Origin: Nyssa sinensis
Lineage: Eukaryota; Streptophyta; Magnoliopsida; Cornales; Nyssaceae
Assembly (NCBI GenBank): GCA_008638375.1
Contig: CM018032.1
Location: 8,311,001 to 8,375,000 of the forward strand
Reading direction: 5' to 3'
Length of the DNA stretch: 64,000 nucleotides
A model generated the notes under the pieces. That model was not told the origin of the DNA, made no database searches, and saw nothing but the letters and a program-made list of their open reading frames with translations. Shown here one piece after another: positions 1 to 11,600 of this stretch (positions are counted from its first letter, which is position 1; each line of letters opens with the position of its first letter). The position numbers were made by a program, and so were the translations under genes.

Positions 1-925
1 AGCTAATCCAGGGGGAAAAGCTATTTCTCTATCTTGTAGTGTCCGAAAACGCTGTCAGTTCTGTACTAGTCAGGCAAGACAGGGGTGTGCAGAGGCCCAT
101 ATTTTATGTCAGCAGAGCACTGTTAGACACAGAGAAGAGGTACCCCGAGATTGAGAAACTAGCCCTTGCTCTTATAGTATTTGCGCGGAAGCTCAGACCC
201 TACTTTCAAGCTCATCCTATAGAAATTCCAATTGCTTATCCCTTGAAGTCAGTGCTAAGGAAGCCAAAGGTATCAGGACGATTAGTCAAATGGTCAGTAG
301 AACTGGGGGAGGTCGATATATCCTATGTTCCACGGATTTCAATTAAAGGGCAAGCCTTGGCAGACTTTGTTGCCGACTCACCCCAGCATTACAGGACAGG
401 GCACATCTTTGTGAAGATTTGGGAACATGGAAGCTATACAATGATGGGTCATCCACCGATCGAGGTGCTAGTGTCGGATTGGTACTGCAATCCCCTGATG
501 GGCTCATAACAGAAAAGATAGTTAGCTTAGGGTTCAGAGCCTCCAACAATGAAGCAGAATATGAGGCCCTTATCCTAGGGATGAAGCTAGCACGAGAATG
601 CGAGGCTCAGAACCTTGAAATCTCTTCTGATTCCCAATTGGTGGTCAACCAAGTTCAGGGAGAGTTTTCCATCAAAGATGAAAGGATGCTTCCGTATGCA
701 GAACTAGTCAACTTGTTGAAACGCTCTTTCCGAGCATTCTCAATCCAAAAAATAGAAAGAGGTCAGAACTGTAGAGCTGATGCCTTGGCGAACATGGCAT
801 CCCACATGAAGTCAGAAGGGGACTCTACGCTAAGAATTTCCCATCAGCCAAGGCCTAGCATTGAAGGAGTCCAGGTCGCCCAAATTACAGAACAGCCTCA
901 AAACTGGATGACTCCTATCCTCTAG
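1..925 (+). pseudogene. RT C-terminus and RNase H of gypsy copy A (frameshifted)
   Basis: The first ~500 bases encode the connection after reverse transcriptase. The second part (419-925) is RNase H. The acidic catalytic pattern is visible: D in YNDGSS near 438-455, E in NEAEYEALILG near 548-580 and D in SSDSQLVV near 624-647. Compared with copy B (32900-33839), one base is missing near 378, which moves the reading frame between the two blocks. The reading ends at a TAG at 923-925 that copy B shares, where a Gln codon is expected. It would have removed the RNA strand of RNA:DNA hybrids during reverse transcription. Non-functional as it stands. Confidence 0.8.
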
Positions 926-1570
926 TACCTAGAAGAAGGGCTCCTCCTAAAAGACAAGAATAAGGCAAAAAGAGTCCGAATCAGAGCAGCTCAGTACCTT
1001 GTCATGAACGGGAGGCTTTACCGAAGATCTTATTCTCAGCTATTATTAAAATGCCTGTCTCCAAAAGAGTCTCAGTACGTCATGGCAGAAATTCATAAAG
1101 GAATATGTGGAAATCATAATGGGGGCAGAACCATAGCGCACCAAGCTCTAACACAAGGCTATTATTGGCCTGGAATGCTAAGAGAGGCAAAAGAATATGC
1201 TCGGAAGTGTGACAAATGTCAAAGGTTCGCTCCCTACTAACATCAGCCCCGCCATAAGCTCATCCCTATTACAAGCCCATGGCCTTTTGCACAATGGGGA
1301 ATGGACATCATAGGCCCGTTGCCTAAAGCTACGCCAAATAGGAAATATCTCTTAGTAGCTATTGACTACTTCTCAAAATGGATGGAAGCAGAGCCACTAA
1401 CACATATTACAGAGAAGGAAGTCAAAAGTTTCACTTGGAAGAATATAATCTGCAGGTTCGGCATACCACGAGTGATCGTCTCAGACAACGGTACGCAATT
1501 TGCTGGCAAAATCTTCAAAAAATTATGCCAAGACCTACGTATCAATCAACACTTCTCCTCACCTGGTCAT

Positions 1571-2393
1571 TGGTGTGCTGTCGCAGGCAACCAAAAACAA
1601 ATAAAACCTAAACACCTAAAAAAATATATATGTAGTAGTGGAGTAAGGATCGTTCCCACGGAGAGTGTCTAGTATAGTTTTATGCTATGTAAACAAAGAT
1701 GGGGGGTTTGAGTATAATAAAAACAATTTAAAAAAAAACAACTAAGGAACAATTTAAATTAAATTATCAAATTCAATCAAAAGAGCAAGCATTGGTCTAA
1801 GTCAACATCCACCATCGGAATTTTACAACTGATCATTAATGCAAATATATATCAATTCACACTTTGAATATTCACCGTTGGAATTATTTTCCTATCTCTC
1901 CTTAATCGTAGTTAATTAGAAAACAAGCGATCTAATTAACCCTAACTACTAAACAACCCAAGACAAGAGCTAAAGATTTAATCTAGTAGCAGCCTTAAAA
2001 ATTAGAGTGATCGATGAAGCTAAACAACACAAGCACAAGCGGTTGCATTTAATTTAGTCGAACGTTCTTCCTAAGATTTAATAATTTCTGACGCAGCAAA
2101 TCGTTAAACCTTAGTTGCTTCGCAAATTAGAGGGATCAAACAATTACCGATTTGATATCTAATCTAGCAGTAGATTGTAACGAATAATAAACTAGTAGGC
2201 CTCCTAGCAATTAAACGAGACAATCATGAAAATAAGCACAGAAGAACATATGATACTCAAAGCATAAATTGAACAATAAAAATATATTAGATCTCACAGT
2301 TTTATTGATTCCGAGGTTTCCGTGTCCTTCGACCAATTATAAAATTTTAGCCACGCACGGCCATGAAAACTTGAAGAAGAAAATCAGAGAAGA

Positions 2394-2443
<50 letters not shown>

Positions 2444-2945
2444 CTGCGTCTCTGACGGCTGCTCTTCCAAAAAAAACCTAATTAAAAATAAAATAATGTC
2501 CTAATATAACTAGGAAAGTGGTGCTTCAGTTGGAATTTTCGCGCACCAAGGAACTTTCCAAAAATAAATCGCGTTGGGCCCGCGTATTAAAATTTCACGC
2601 GCACAAAAACGCCAGCAGTGCAGGTGCAGCAACTTCAAGCCAGATTTTGACCTCAATGAAACTCGAATCTCGCAAAACGTAAAACATGAAAGTTGTAGAT
2701 CTATTTCTTGGCTTTCCATATCATCTTGAATCATCTCAATCGGAGCTCGGAGGAGAGAATTATTCCCAGATTATGAAGCAACATTGAAACTGTCCGAAAA
2801 TTGCCCAATTGGCGTTTTTTTGCACTTAACGCCTCCTTTTGCATCCTAAATCAAAATATAAGAATAATGAGTATATTTAGGCATCAAATAAATATAAAAG
2901 ACTAAATATTAAGAGAGAAAAATATGACATTTTGCATTCTCATCA
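1571..2945 (-). mobile_element. Solo LTR (1375 bp) nested in the integrase
   Basis: The insert starts TGGTGTGC and ends CTCATCA, so it has TG...CA termini. It is flanked by a perfect 5-bp target-site duplication GTCAT (1566-1570 and 2946-2950). No internal coding region is present, so it is a solo LTR left by LTR-LTR recombination. Copy B lacks it, which fixes its arrival after the segmental duplication or in copy A only. The sequence resembles long gypsy LTRs of the Athila/Tat type read on the minus strand; that lineage and strand call is from memory of similar LTRs. It contains a (GA)n run at about 2397-2442. Confidence 0.85.
2397..2442. repeat. (GA)n microsatellite inside the solo LTR
   Basis: About 23 GA units in a row. 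Length is likely polymorphic. Confidence 0.9.
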
Positions 2946-3560
2946 GTCATCCCCAAGCCAATGGGCAAGTAGAGGTCACTAACCGAATGATCCTTAATGC
3001 TCTTAAAAAGAGATTAGAGGGAGCTAAGGAGAAATGGGTTGAAGAACTCCCTGGAGTACTCTGGGCCTACAGAACTACTAGAAGAACTCCAACATCGGAA
3101 ACACCCTTTTCACTTGCCTACGGCACAGAAGCAGTGATCCTTGTTGAGATCAGCATGCCTACCCTAAGGACTGAAGCTTTCAACCAATGGACCAATAATC
3201 AACAGCTTGCAGAAAACTTAGATTTACTTGAGGGAAAAAAGGAGCAAGCCGGGGTCAGGATGGAAGCATATCAGCACAGGATGGTTAGCCATTCAAAACT
3301 AGGGCTTAAGCCTGTCAGCTTCCAAGTTGGAGATCTTGTCCTAAGAAGAGCATTTCAGAACACCAATGACCCCACCATGGGGAAGTTATCACCCAACTGG
3401 GAGGGCCCTTATAGAGTCACATGGATAGTAAGACCGACCACGTATTAGTTAGAGAGCATGGATGAGAAACCTGTTCCCAAACCTTGGAATATGGAACACC
3501 TATGGACGTATTATCAATAAAGAATTCTTCCTTTCAAAGAATTCCATGAAGTGTTTCCAT

Positions 3561-3825
3561 CTTAATGTACAGACCTTATGTCTGGTCCATCTTAATGTAC
3601 AGGCTTTATGTCTAGTCCATCTCATTGTACAGGCCTCGTGTCTGGTCCATCTCAATGTACAGACCTCGTGTCTAGTCCATCTCAATGTACAGACCTCGTG
3701 TCTGGTTCGTCTCAATGTACAGACCTTATGTCTAGTCCATCTTAATGTACAGACCTTATGTCTGGTCCATCTCAATGAACAGATCTCGTGTCCGGTCCAT
3801 CTCAATGTACAGACCTCGTGTCTAG
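3561..3825 (+). repeat. 30-bp tandem repeat array, about 9 copies (gypsy copy A)
   Basis: Units of exactly 30 bp with consensus near CTCAATGTACAGACC followed by TYRTGTCTRGTCCAT start at 3561, 3591, 3621, 3651, 3681, 3711, 3741, 3771 and 3801; the last is partial. The array follows the pol stop by about 110 bp and precedes the 3' noncoding region. Because 30 is a multiple of three, both strands stay open across the array and give 10-residue repeats; I regard those reading frames as accidental. Copy B has only five units. An amplified tandem repeat downstream of pol is described for the Retand family. Confidence 0.93.
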
Positions 3826-4585
3826 TGTACAAACCTTCAAGTCAAGTCCGTCTAAATATATCGACCTTCATGTCTGGCCCATCTCACTAAAGCTACATAG
3901 TTATTTCCCAAACCAAAGGGGAAGGAATCAACGCAGTTGCTCAACTACATGACGGCGAACATTTATTCAAACCAATAGTTGTGATTCTTATTGCTCAACT
4001 TCTTATTAATAAGTTCTGAAGAAGGGTGCTGACTATGAAAGATCTTTCTCCATTTTGTTACAAGTCTTTTTGTTCAGCAGTTAAGCTCTGGGTGGTTAGC
4101 TCCTATAATGACTGATTATTACAAGTTTTTTTGTTCGACAATTAAGCTCTAGGTGGTTAGCTCCTATAATGACTGTCGTCCATGTTACTCAGAACAAGTT
4201 CAAGATTCGAAACCCCTCCAATTTCAGTAGTTAGGCTTATTTGCTTATTATTTTCCCACTTTCAAATTATTACACATTGGTTCAAGTTATTGCAAGTCAT
4301 GAAGCTCGGAAATCAACCCATCATCTGTGGCCGACCAAAGAATGATATTTGGTCCCCGAACAGGTTTACTTATGTCAATTTCAAGTTTTAAGGGACGAAA
4401 CCCATTTATACACTACAGAGCAATGAGACTTTGTACAATGCCTGATCAAACCACAAAGTTTGCAAATGTTCAAAAGAAAAAGAAGGCAAAAGCTCTGAAG
4501 AGAAGATATTATCATTAGTATGTGCGTTCGATTACAAAAAAGAAGAAGAAAAGACAGAACTACAAAAAAAAAAAAGATTTCTAAA
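3826..4585. other. Noncoding 3' region of gypsy copy A
   Basis: No convincing gene. A ~70-bp motif centred on TTAAGCTC, then TRGGTGGTTAGCTCC, is repeated in direct orientation at about 4065-4175. The stretch aligns with 35241-35995 of copy B. Confidence 0.6.
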
Positions 4586-6532
4586 CTAAAGGCTGGCAGA
4601 CGTATCGTCATTATCACCATCATCATCTTCATCCTCCTTGTCAATACCCGACAGGTCAATGTTCAGGAATTTGGCAAGAAGCTTGGATCTAAAGTCATCA
4701 TAACCGAACTGCACAAACTTCCGAACCATCTTCTCCAGCTCGGTCTTCAGCCCAGCCTCGGTCTCAGCCTTGGCCTCATTAACCTTCAAAACAAGGGAAG
4801 CTTGGAGTGCGCTATTCTCCTTCTTCAGCCTCTCCACCTCCTGAAGGAAGGATTCCCTCTCAGACTTGAGAGAATCCCTCTCTGACTCCATGATGGAGAG
4901 GGAATTCCTTGCTTCCTTGAGCTTTTCCTCGGCAGCTGTAGCATGGGATTGAGCTGTGCCGAGCTGAAGCCAAGCCTCATCCAGCTCGTCCTCAAGCTTT
5001 TTCACAATCTGTGGATCCACAGTGCACTCCATCAAAGCAGCCATGTCGTGCAGGGTCTGCAAAAGATAGTAAGGGACCTGATCAGATATAAGCAAAAAAC
5101 AAAACACCAAGGAAGTAAGAACGATCATTACCTTTAGATGAGTGCTCAAGGCACCAACAACTCTCTTCTGAATTCCCTACTTGGTACTGCAAGAAGGGGA
5201 GTCCTTTTGGGGGACCTCTTCCCAGAATTCCTCAATGGCCTGGTGAATGGCCTTGTACCCATTAGGCATCAGGTCCAAGTCTACTGCCACCCTCGTTTTT
5301 CCCTTTTTTGAAACCTTTGGAGCCGACGAGGGAGCAAGCTCAGAAATCGTTATGCCTTTCTTGGGCGGGGCAGAGGTGGGCTCATTGGTCACTGTGTCTT
5401 TCTTGGTTGACGCAGGAGAAGGAGAGGCAGAAGGCACTACCCATTTTTTGGGTAGTGCGATAGAGGAGGGGACGGCAACAACTTCCTCTTCTTCTTCGAG
5501 GAAGGGTCAACAGGAGGGGTGGGATTCGCCACCCTTTTCTTCTTTGACGAGCCCCAATTGCCAAAGACAGATTGCATCACGTTTTCAACAACGTTCTTAT
5601 TTTTTGGGGCCATGGGGTTGCTCGGCTGAAGGATGACTCTATAATCTCTGTTTTTGGTTTGAAGAAGCCTATCGTACTGCTCCTTGAGAACAGGTGTGAA
5701 GGACGACCTCTTCTTAACACTTTTAGCTACACAAAATGTACAACAACAACGATCAATTAAACAATAGTAAGGGCAAGAGCAGAAACAAAAATTACAAAAA
5801 AAGGGGGTCTCACCCATGAACCCCGTGCTTTAAGGGAATGTAGAAATCTAATCCTCAAGGTCTGCCACCCCCCATCCTCCACTAAGGAAAAAATATCGAT
5901 TTTTCTAAGATTTGTTGGAGGACGACACAAATGACAAAGGTTTGAAACCACTATCAAAGGACATGTAGTAGAGGTTCTCCGACCTCATATACTTGAGATC
6001 CATTTTACTACGGATCAAATCTAGAGAGACTCTACATTGTTCATACGACCTAAAGTAAAAACCCTAACAGGTGTCTCCAACTCTTCAAATTCAGGTCGGC
6101 AGGGCAAAGGTTAAACCAACAGAAGAACTCCCTAAGTAATTTGGGAAAAGGAATACGCAACCACATTTCAAACCAAGGAGTATAAACACAGATCTTACCT
6201 TCCCTAATATTTGAAGGACGATCCAAGGCATCAAGAGCCTTAAGGACGACATATTGAGGAAAATTGAATTCCTTCTTCATGCTATTTAACCAGGAAGAGG
6301 TCACGATGCTTTGCCCCTCTTCCCTTTGGGAGAGTTGGCCAGAGACCTCTTCCTTTTTATTCCTAGGCTCTAAGAAAGCGTCTACAATCCTAACCTCAAG
6401 GCTAGAACGGGTCTCTTCTGACCCGGTCCCCAAGGAACTACTATCCCTAATAAGGGTTTAGGACGAAGCATAAGCCTCCGAAAGACTCCCTGAACCACTG
6501 CCAACACCAGAAGATGCAGTAGAGATAGACAT
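4586..6532 (-). pseudogene. Antisense gene of gypsy copy A (plant gypsy-type aORF), broken
   Basis: A spliced gene on the strand opposite to gag-pol. The start codon is at 6530-6532. Exon 1 runs to 5814, an 87-bp GT-AG intron occupies 5727-5813, exon 2 spans 5132-5726, a 75-bp GT-AG intron occupies 5057-5131, and exon 3 ends near 4586. Exon 1 encodes the region I match to the 'putative gypsy type transposon' domain (Pfam Transposase_28 type), ending in an SWRHLLGF motif. Exon 2 is Lys/Ser/Pro-rich. Exon 3 gives a long coiled coil (about 4680-5050) and an Asp-rich tail. Stops at Gln positions (about 6461 in exon 1, 5178 near the end of exon 2) break it. Function unknown in the family; no enzymatic motif seen. 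Duplicated 5' end lies at 7506-7570. Confidence 0.65.
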
Positions 6533-8544
6533 TTCTAAAGAACAATCAGGAAATAAGAAAAAGAAGAGGGCGAAGAAGAAGATGAGCACAGTCAAACCTA
6601 AGACAAGGGAGGAACCTCGAACGACAGATGATCTTCATAGCTTGACCTTCTGGCTCGACAATGGCGAATTGTTTCTTTCTTCCAAATACAAGAGGAACAG
6701 TAAAAAGGGCTTATGAAGCTCCACTCCCTCTTTATATACATTCAAAAAATAGAGGCCACCAAGGCGAACCGTCGCGACGGTTGCAAGCAATGATGGCCTT
6801 GGGAGCCCAAAAATCGACTGCGTAATAAATAACGCGCCAACAACCGTCTTGGAAAATGAGATGACAAAATGCTTGACTTTTCGGAGGCTCATAAACCTTA
6901 GTTACGCCACAAGCTCAAACTAAGGCTTGGGGGGGGGAGTAACTAATATACCACAAAGTGACAAGATGAATCATCACTTGACACGTATACCCACAGTTCA
7001 GCTCGTGCTCGGCCAGTTCAGCTCACGCTTGGCCATTCAGAGCAGACCTACAAAACTTAATGGGCCGAGCACATACCTCTAGAGCCGATTTACATTCTTG
7101 CAGAACTTACAGGTCCGAACAGAGACCTTCAGAGTAACACTCTGCTATTTAGAGCTCATCACTGCCTTAACATCTGCCAAGCAGAGAATAAGGAAATAGT
7201 CTTTTACAAGAAAACCACCACACGTGGTTATCTCTATTTGATACAATATCCAACAAGTTAACTGCTATCTCCGATGATCGAATCCTTACTTTCATGGCTC
7301 CAAATCCTAATCGACTTAGGAGAGTCACCACCTATAAATTAAACCCTAAAGGTACGCTTTATTTCCTATGCTCATTATTTGGCTTTCATTATAGTCTTCC
7401 AATTAGTTTTATTAACTTAAGCATCGGAGCGGCTACCACCGGAGCCAATTCGGTGGTCCTCTGATTTTCTTCTTTGAGTATTCTTCAGGGAGCGGAGCTC
7501 GGATTATAAGCCTCCGAAAGACTCCCTGAACCACTACCAACACCAGAAGATGCAGTAGAGATAGACATTTCTAAAGAATAATCAGGAAATAAGAAAAAGA
7601 AGAGGGTGAAGAAGAAGATGAGCACAGTCAAACCTAAGACAAGGGAGGAACCTCGAACGACAGATGATCTTCATAGCTTGACCTTCTGGCTCGACAATGG
7701 CGAATTGTTTCTTTCTTCCAAATACAAGAGGAACAGTAAAAAGGGCTTATGAAGCTCCACTCCCTCTTTATATACATTCAAAAAATAGAGGCCACCAAGG
7801 CGAACCGTCGCGACGGTTGCAAGCAATGATGGCCTTGGGAGCCCAAAATCGACTGCGTAATAAATAACGCGCCAACAACCGTCTTGAAAAATGAGATGAC
7901 AAAATGCTTGACTTTTCGGAGGCTCATAAACCTTAGTTACGCCACAAGCTCAAACTAAGGCTTGGGGGGGGGGGGGAGTAACTAATATACGACAAAGTGA
8001 CAAGATGAATCATCACTTGACACGTATACCCACAGTTCAGCTCGTGCTCGGCCAGTTCAGCTCACGCTTGGCCATTCAGAGCAGACCTACAAAACTTAAT
8101 GGGCCGAGCACATACCTCTAGAGCCGATTTACATTCTTGCAGAACTTACAGGTCCGAACACAGACCTTCAGAGTAACACTCTGCTATTTAGAGCTCATCA
8201 TTGCCTTAACATCTGCCAAGCAGAGAATAAGGAAATAGTCTTTTACAAGAAAACCACCACACGTGGTTATCTCTATTTGATACAATATCCAACAAGGTAA
8301 CTGCTATCTCCGATGATCGAATCCCTACTTTCATGGCTCCAAATCTTAATCGACTTAGGAGAGTCACCACCTATAAATTAAACCCTAAAGGTACGCTTTA
8401 TTTCCTATGCTCATTATTTGGCTTTCATTATAGTCTTCCAATTAGTTTTATTAACTTAAACATCGGAGCGGCTACCACCGGAGCCAATCCGGTGGTCCTC
8501 TGATCTTCTTCTTTGAGTATTCTTCAAGGAGCGGAGCTCGGATT
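6470..8544. repeat. 1.04-kb tandem duplication containing the 3' LTR
   Basis: Unit 1 is 6470-7505 and unit 2 is 7506-8544. Each carries the 5' end of the antisense gene, its promoter region, the polypurine tract and nearly the whole 3' LTR. The junction at 7506-7508 reads ATA, shared by both parental breakpoints (AGC-ATA-AGCC and GATT-ATA-CGTG), so it is a 3-bp microhomology join. The units differ mainly in the G-run length (9 versus 14 bases) and a few substitutions. Copy B has one unit only. Confidence 0.88.
6944..7508 (+). repeat. 3' LTR of gypsy copy A, first unit (last ~25 bp missing)
   Basis: It begins TAATATACC, where copy B has TGATATACC, so the terminal TG has become TA. A G-rich polypurine tract at 6924-6940 precedes it. 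It stops at the duplication junction before the CGTGAGCC...CATCA end. A sense TATA-like CTATAAATTA lies near 7332. Confidence 0.82.
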
Positions 8545-8571
8545 ATACGTGAGCCAAAAAGTGCAGCATCA
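7983..8571 (+). repeat. 3' LTR of gypsy copy A, second unit (full length)
   Basis: 589 bp, starting TAATATAC and ending GCAGCATCA, followed by ATTTT at 8572-8576, the same target-site sequence that flanks copy B. It shares the TG-to-TA terminal change with the first unit, so that change predates the tandem duplication. Confidence 0.87.
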
Positions 8572-8679
8572 ATTTTTTGGCATTACTTATACCTAAATAC
8601 ACATTAAAAAGATATAGATAAGGGAAATTTGTGGTACTGAGGCTTATCCATTGTTACTGGTATTTGATTTTAGGATAAC

Positions 8680-11600
8680 TGTCACGACCCGTAACCCGGC
8701 TTATGCGGATTAAAGGTTCGTGATCGGCCACCGAGGCCTATTTCAATAATCACAATTCAATAATCACGATATTTTTCTAATAACCATTTACGCAGCGGAA
8801 TATATATATATATATATTTTTTTTTTTCTTTCCTGTCTTCACAAAATAAGTTATATAACCAAATCGGTCGATTCAAATACTATCATCAAAGGTCGTAGTC
8901 TCCAAGTCAAGAGTTAGCATAACATTACACAACTTAATACACAAGATCCAAAATGTCTAATCTATCTTCGGTCGAGGACCCATCAAAAGAACTTGCTTCA
9001 ACCCTTAAGCACTTATCCTGCATCACCTGAAAGCAAGTTTGTCTAATCCTCACCTGAAAAATGTTAAGAGGATGGGGTGAGCTTCAACAAGCCCAATGAG
9101 TACTTCCATAACATGCCAAGGGTTTCAAAACTACTATGTAGTACAGTCTGAAATGCATATACTCATATGGAATTAAAATACGTCATATCAAGTACAACAG
9201 ATCAGTGAATGGTATCAAAATCATTATCATAATCTCAGTTCAATCACATTCGTAAATCAAAATCGATAACAAAGCACAATCAAAATAATGATCCAATAAG
9301 TTGTTACTAAAAATTAGTATTATAATTCAAACAGGGTTCAAAGTCGTTTTCAATATCAATAGTCACAGTCAAATCAACATCGCAGTATAATATTGTAACT
9401 CACTCATAGTTATGGTTCAAAGTCGTTTTCAAATTCAATAGTCATAGTTCAAAATCAACCTCATGGTTCGGTAACATAGTTCGATAACAAATTTCATAGT
9501 CTGATAATCAAAATCATAATTCAATAGTTCTCAATTCAAGATTCAAGGTTCAATCATAGTTCACATTCGATATTCATAAAAATTCAAATCAATAAAATTT
9601 ATCTTCTATGGTCAGCAAATTAGCACCTCGCTGACTGAGATCACATTCAATAATACCACCAATATACCCCGTGGTTAGGGTTCAAATGCCAGCAAATTAG
9701 AACCTCGCTGACTGAGATCAAATTCAATAGTACCACTCGTATACCCCATGGTTAGGGTTCGATAAAGTCACAATCTATTCGATAATGACAGATCATAGAA
9801 GATTCAATTATTCAAAGCATCAAAATCATTTCCATAATCAATAACATCAATAACAATCTCAATCATTCTATTAAGAATATCATATTTAGCCTTTAATCAA
9901 AACAATTTAAAGATTGGTGAGAACATTATTATAGTGTCACGAGCATTTTACAAACTGTCAGGAAGTAGCAATGTCAATAAATCATTCAAATCGATTTCAA
10001 ACAGAAGGATCTATTTTCAAATTATACAAGAGTTCGATATTTATATTTATAATAAAAACCCACCTCAACATGGTATGAAAATACTCACCTGAAGTCCCAA
10101 AAACAATTTCCAAAAATCCTTCCTTAACGATGATCCCTAAAATCACAATTCAAAACCTTATTACTTTCTTGTTCAAAGTATCACATAATTTAACTGTCAA
10201 TTGAGAGCCCTCTCTATTCCAATTTCCTCATAAGGATGTCTCCGTTAGGTTCAAAGTGTCGAAGATAATTGGTTTAGGTTTTTCTAGATTTGAATTTGCG
10301 TATCGGTAGTTTATTTTAAGTCTAGGGATATTTTTGTAATTTTATATTTTTACGTGTCATATTTTCGGTACTTCGTTTGCCAAAATGGACTCTACCGTTG
10401 AGTCCGGATTGCCCGAAATAGTCAAAATGGACTACCTTTTATATTCAATTGTCCTTAGGTATCATTAGGGGTAAAATGGTAATTTCACATTTTACGTATC
10501 TAAATTTTTGGGACTTAATTTCAAAAATCGGACTTCGCCATTGAGTCCGGAACGCCCCAAAACATTGGGTTACACTATTCTTTTATTTTATTTGGACTTC
10601 GTTTGACTAATTTTGGCTTAGGGATGTTTTGGTAATTTTTCTAATTTAGAAAGGATTTTAAATTAATTTTTATTTAATTTTCTGGGTGCTTTTATAATTA
10701 ATCAAAAGCTGGGGGTCAAAAATGAAATTTCAGAAGGTTTTATAATAAATCAACCGGTTCAGTCAAGTTCCAACTGAACCGGCACTGGTTGGTCCCGAAC
10801 CGACCGGTTCAATTGGACCGTGACGTCATCATGACGTCACAGTGATATCAGCAGCCCATTAACTAAAACGGTACCGTTCAGTATATAACAAGGATCCGTT
10901 TTTGAATGGATCAGGTCCCGACCCGTGGCCGGACCACGACCCGACCCGACCCGTGAACAGGATTTTCTCTTCGTTTTTCCGGCTGAGCCTCCGGTCACCA
11001 CTTCCGGCGCCGGTGGCCGGAAACTAAAATTTTTAATTTTTAAACTCCACTTTTCATCGTCGGTTTTCACTGATTTTCACATCAAAACATCCCTAAAACA
11101 TTTTAAAACCCTTTTTACTTCGTTTTTGGTCCCTAAAACCGAGCTACAATGCATGAAGGTTGACAAACACCCATGGAGCCGCGACCTGCAAGTGGCCTTT
11201 TCTCCCTCATCTTGCGTCCGTTTGTTATCATTTTTGTGGATTTAAAACCCTTATGGCCCCTAGATCGCGCCCCTACCTTCCAAAACTCATTTAGTTTCAA
11301 TCGGTCAAGACCCAAGTTTTGAAGCTCCGTTAATGGCAGCCATGGTGGTTATGATTTCCAAGCCCCCAAACTCGTTTATTTTGATTCTAATATGTTAGAT
11401 TCATCACAATAGGGCCATGCATGCATTTTAAAAAAAGCCTAACAGTTCCAAAAAATGAGAATTTCTAGAGAGAGAAAATGGGTGGTTTGTGTTCTATACC
11501 TTTAACAGTGGTGTTTCCCCCCTTTCTTGCTTGGATTTAGATCCTCCTTGGTTCTTCTTTAGTGACCAGTTGCATGCAATGGCAGTTCCCGCCTTCTCCT

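Larger units (their letters stand above)
1004..3448 (+). pseudogene. Integrase of gypsy copy A, split by a solo LTR
   Basis: An HHCC zinc-binding N-terminus is readable at about 1088-1240 (EIHKGICGNH, then CDKCQRF). The catalytic core follows, with MDIIGPLPKA at 1301 and the second Asp in VSDNGTQF near 1480. The core is cut at 1570 and resumes at 2951 with the region holding the catalytic Glu and the WAYRTTRRTPT block, running to a C-terminal domain that ends at 3448. A TAA at 1238-1240 replaces a CAA that copy B keeps. The terminal TAG at 3446-3448 is shared with copy B, where Gln is expected. Removing 1571-2950 restores colinearity with copy B. Dead gene. Confidence 0.82.
1..8571 (+). mobile_element. 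Ty3/gypsy Tat/Retand-like element, copy A (5' part off-window)
   Basis: The right-hand part of a gypsy element enters from the left edge: end of reverse transcriptase/RNase H (1-925), integrase (1004-3448, interrupted), a 30-bp repeat array (3561-3825), an antisense gene (4586-6532) and 3' LTRs ending at 8571 with a CA terminus, followed by ATTTT. The RT-RNaseH-IN order places it in Ty3/gypsy. A tandem repeat plus an antisense ORF downstream of pol is the known layout of the Tat lineage (Retand and relatives), so the lineage call is inference from layout. It matches the complete copy at 28741-38948 base for base over long stretches. The same ATTTT follows both copies, so they are two descendants of one insertion, separated by segmental duplication. 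The coding region is broken by frameshifts, stops and a nested LTR. Confidence 0.85.

Noticed and set aside
3561..3825. Regular 30-bp repeats considered as a CRISPR-like array
   Set aside because: Units are contiguous with no unique spacers, and the context is a plant retrotransposon.
3462..3890. 142-residue frame with repeated VQTLCLVHLN-type units
   Set aside because: It is the translation of the 30-bp tandem array. The opposite strand is open for the same reason (unit length divisible by three), and there is no start context or domain.
10837..11315. Three overlapping frames of 60-106 residues repeated exactly at 15837-16315
   Set aside because: They lie inside the two LTRs of the gag-only element. 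The repetition reflects LTR identity, not duplicated genes.
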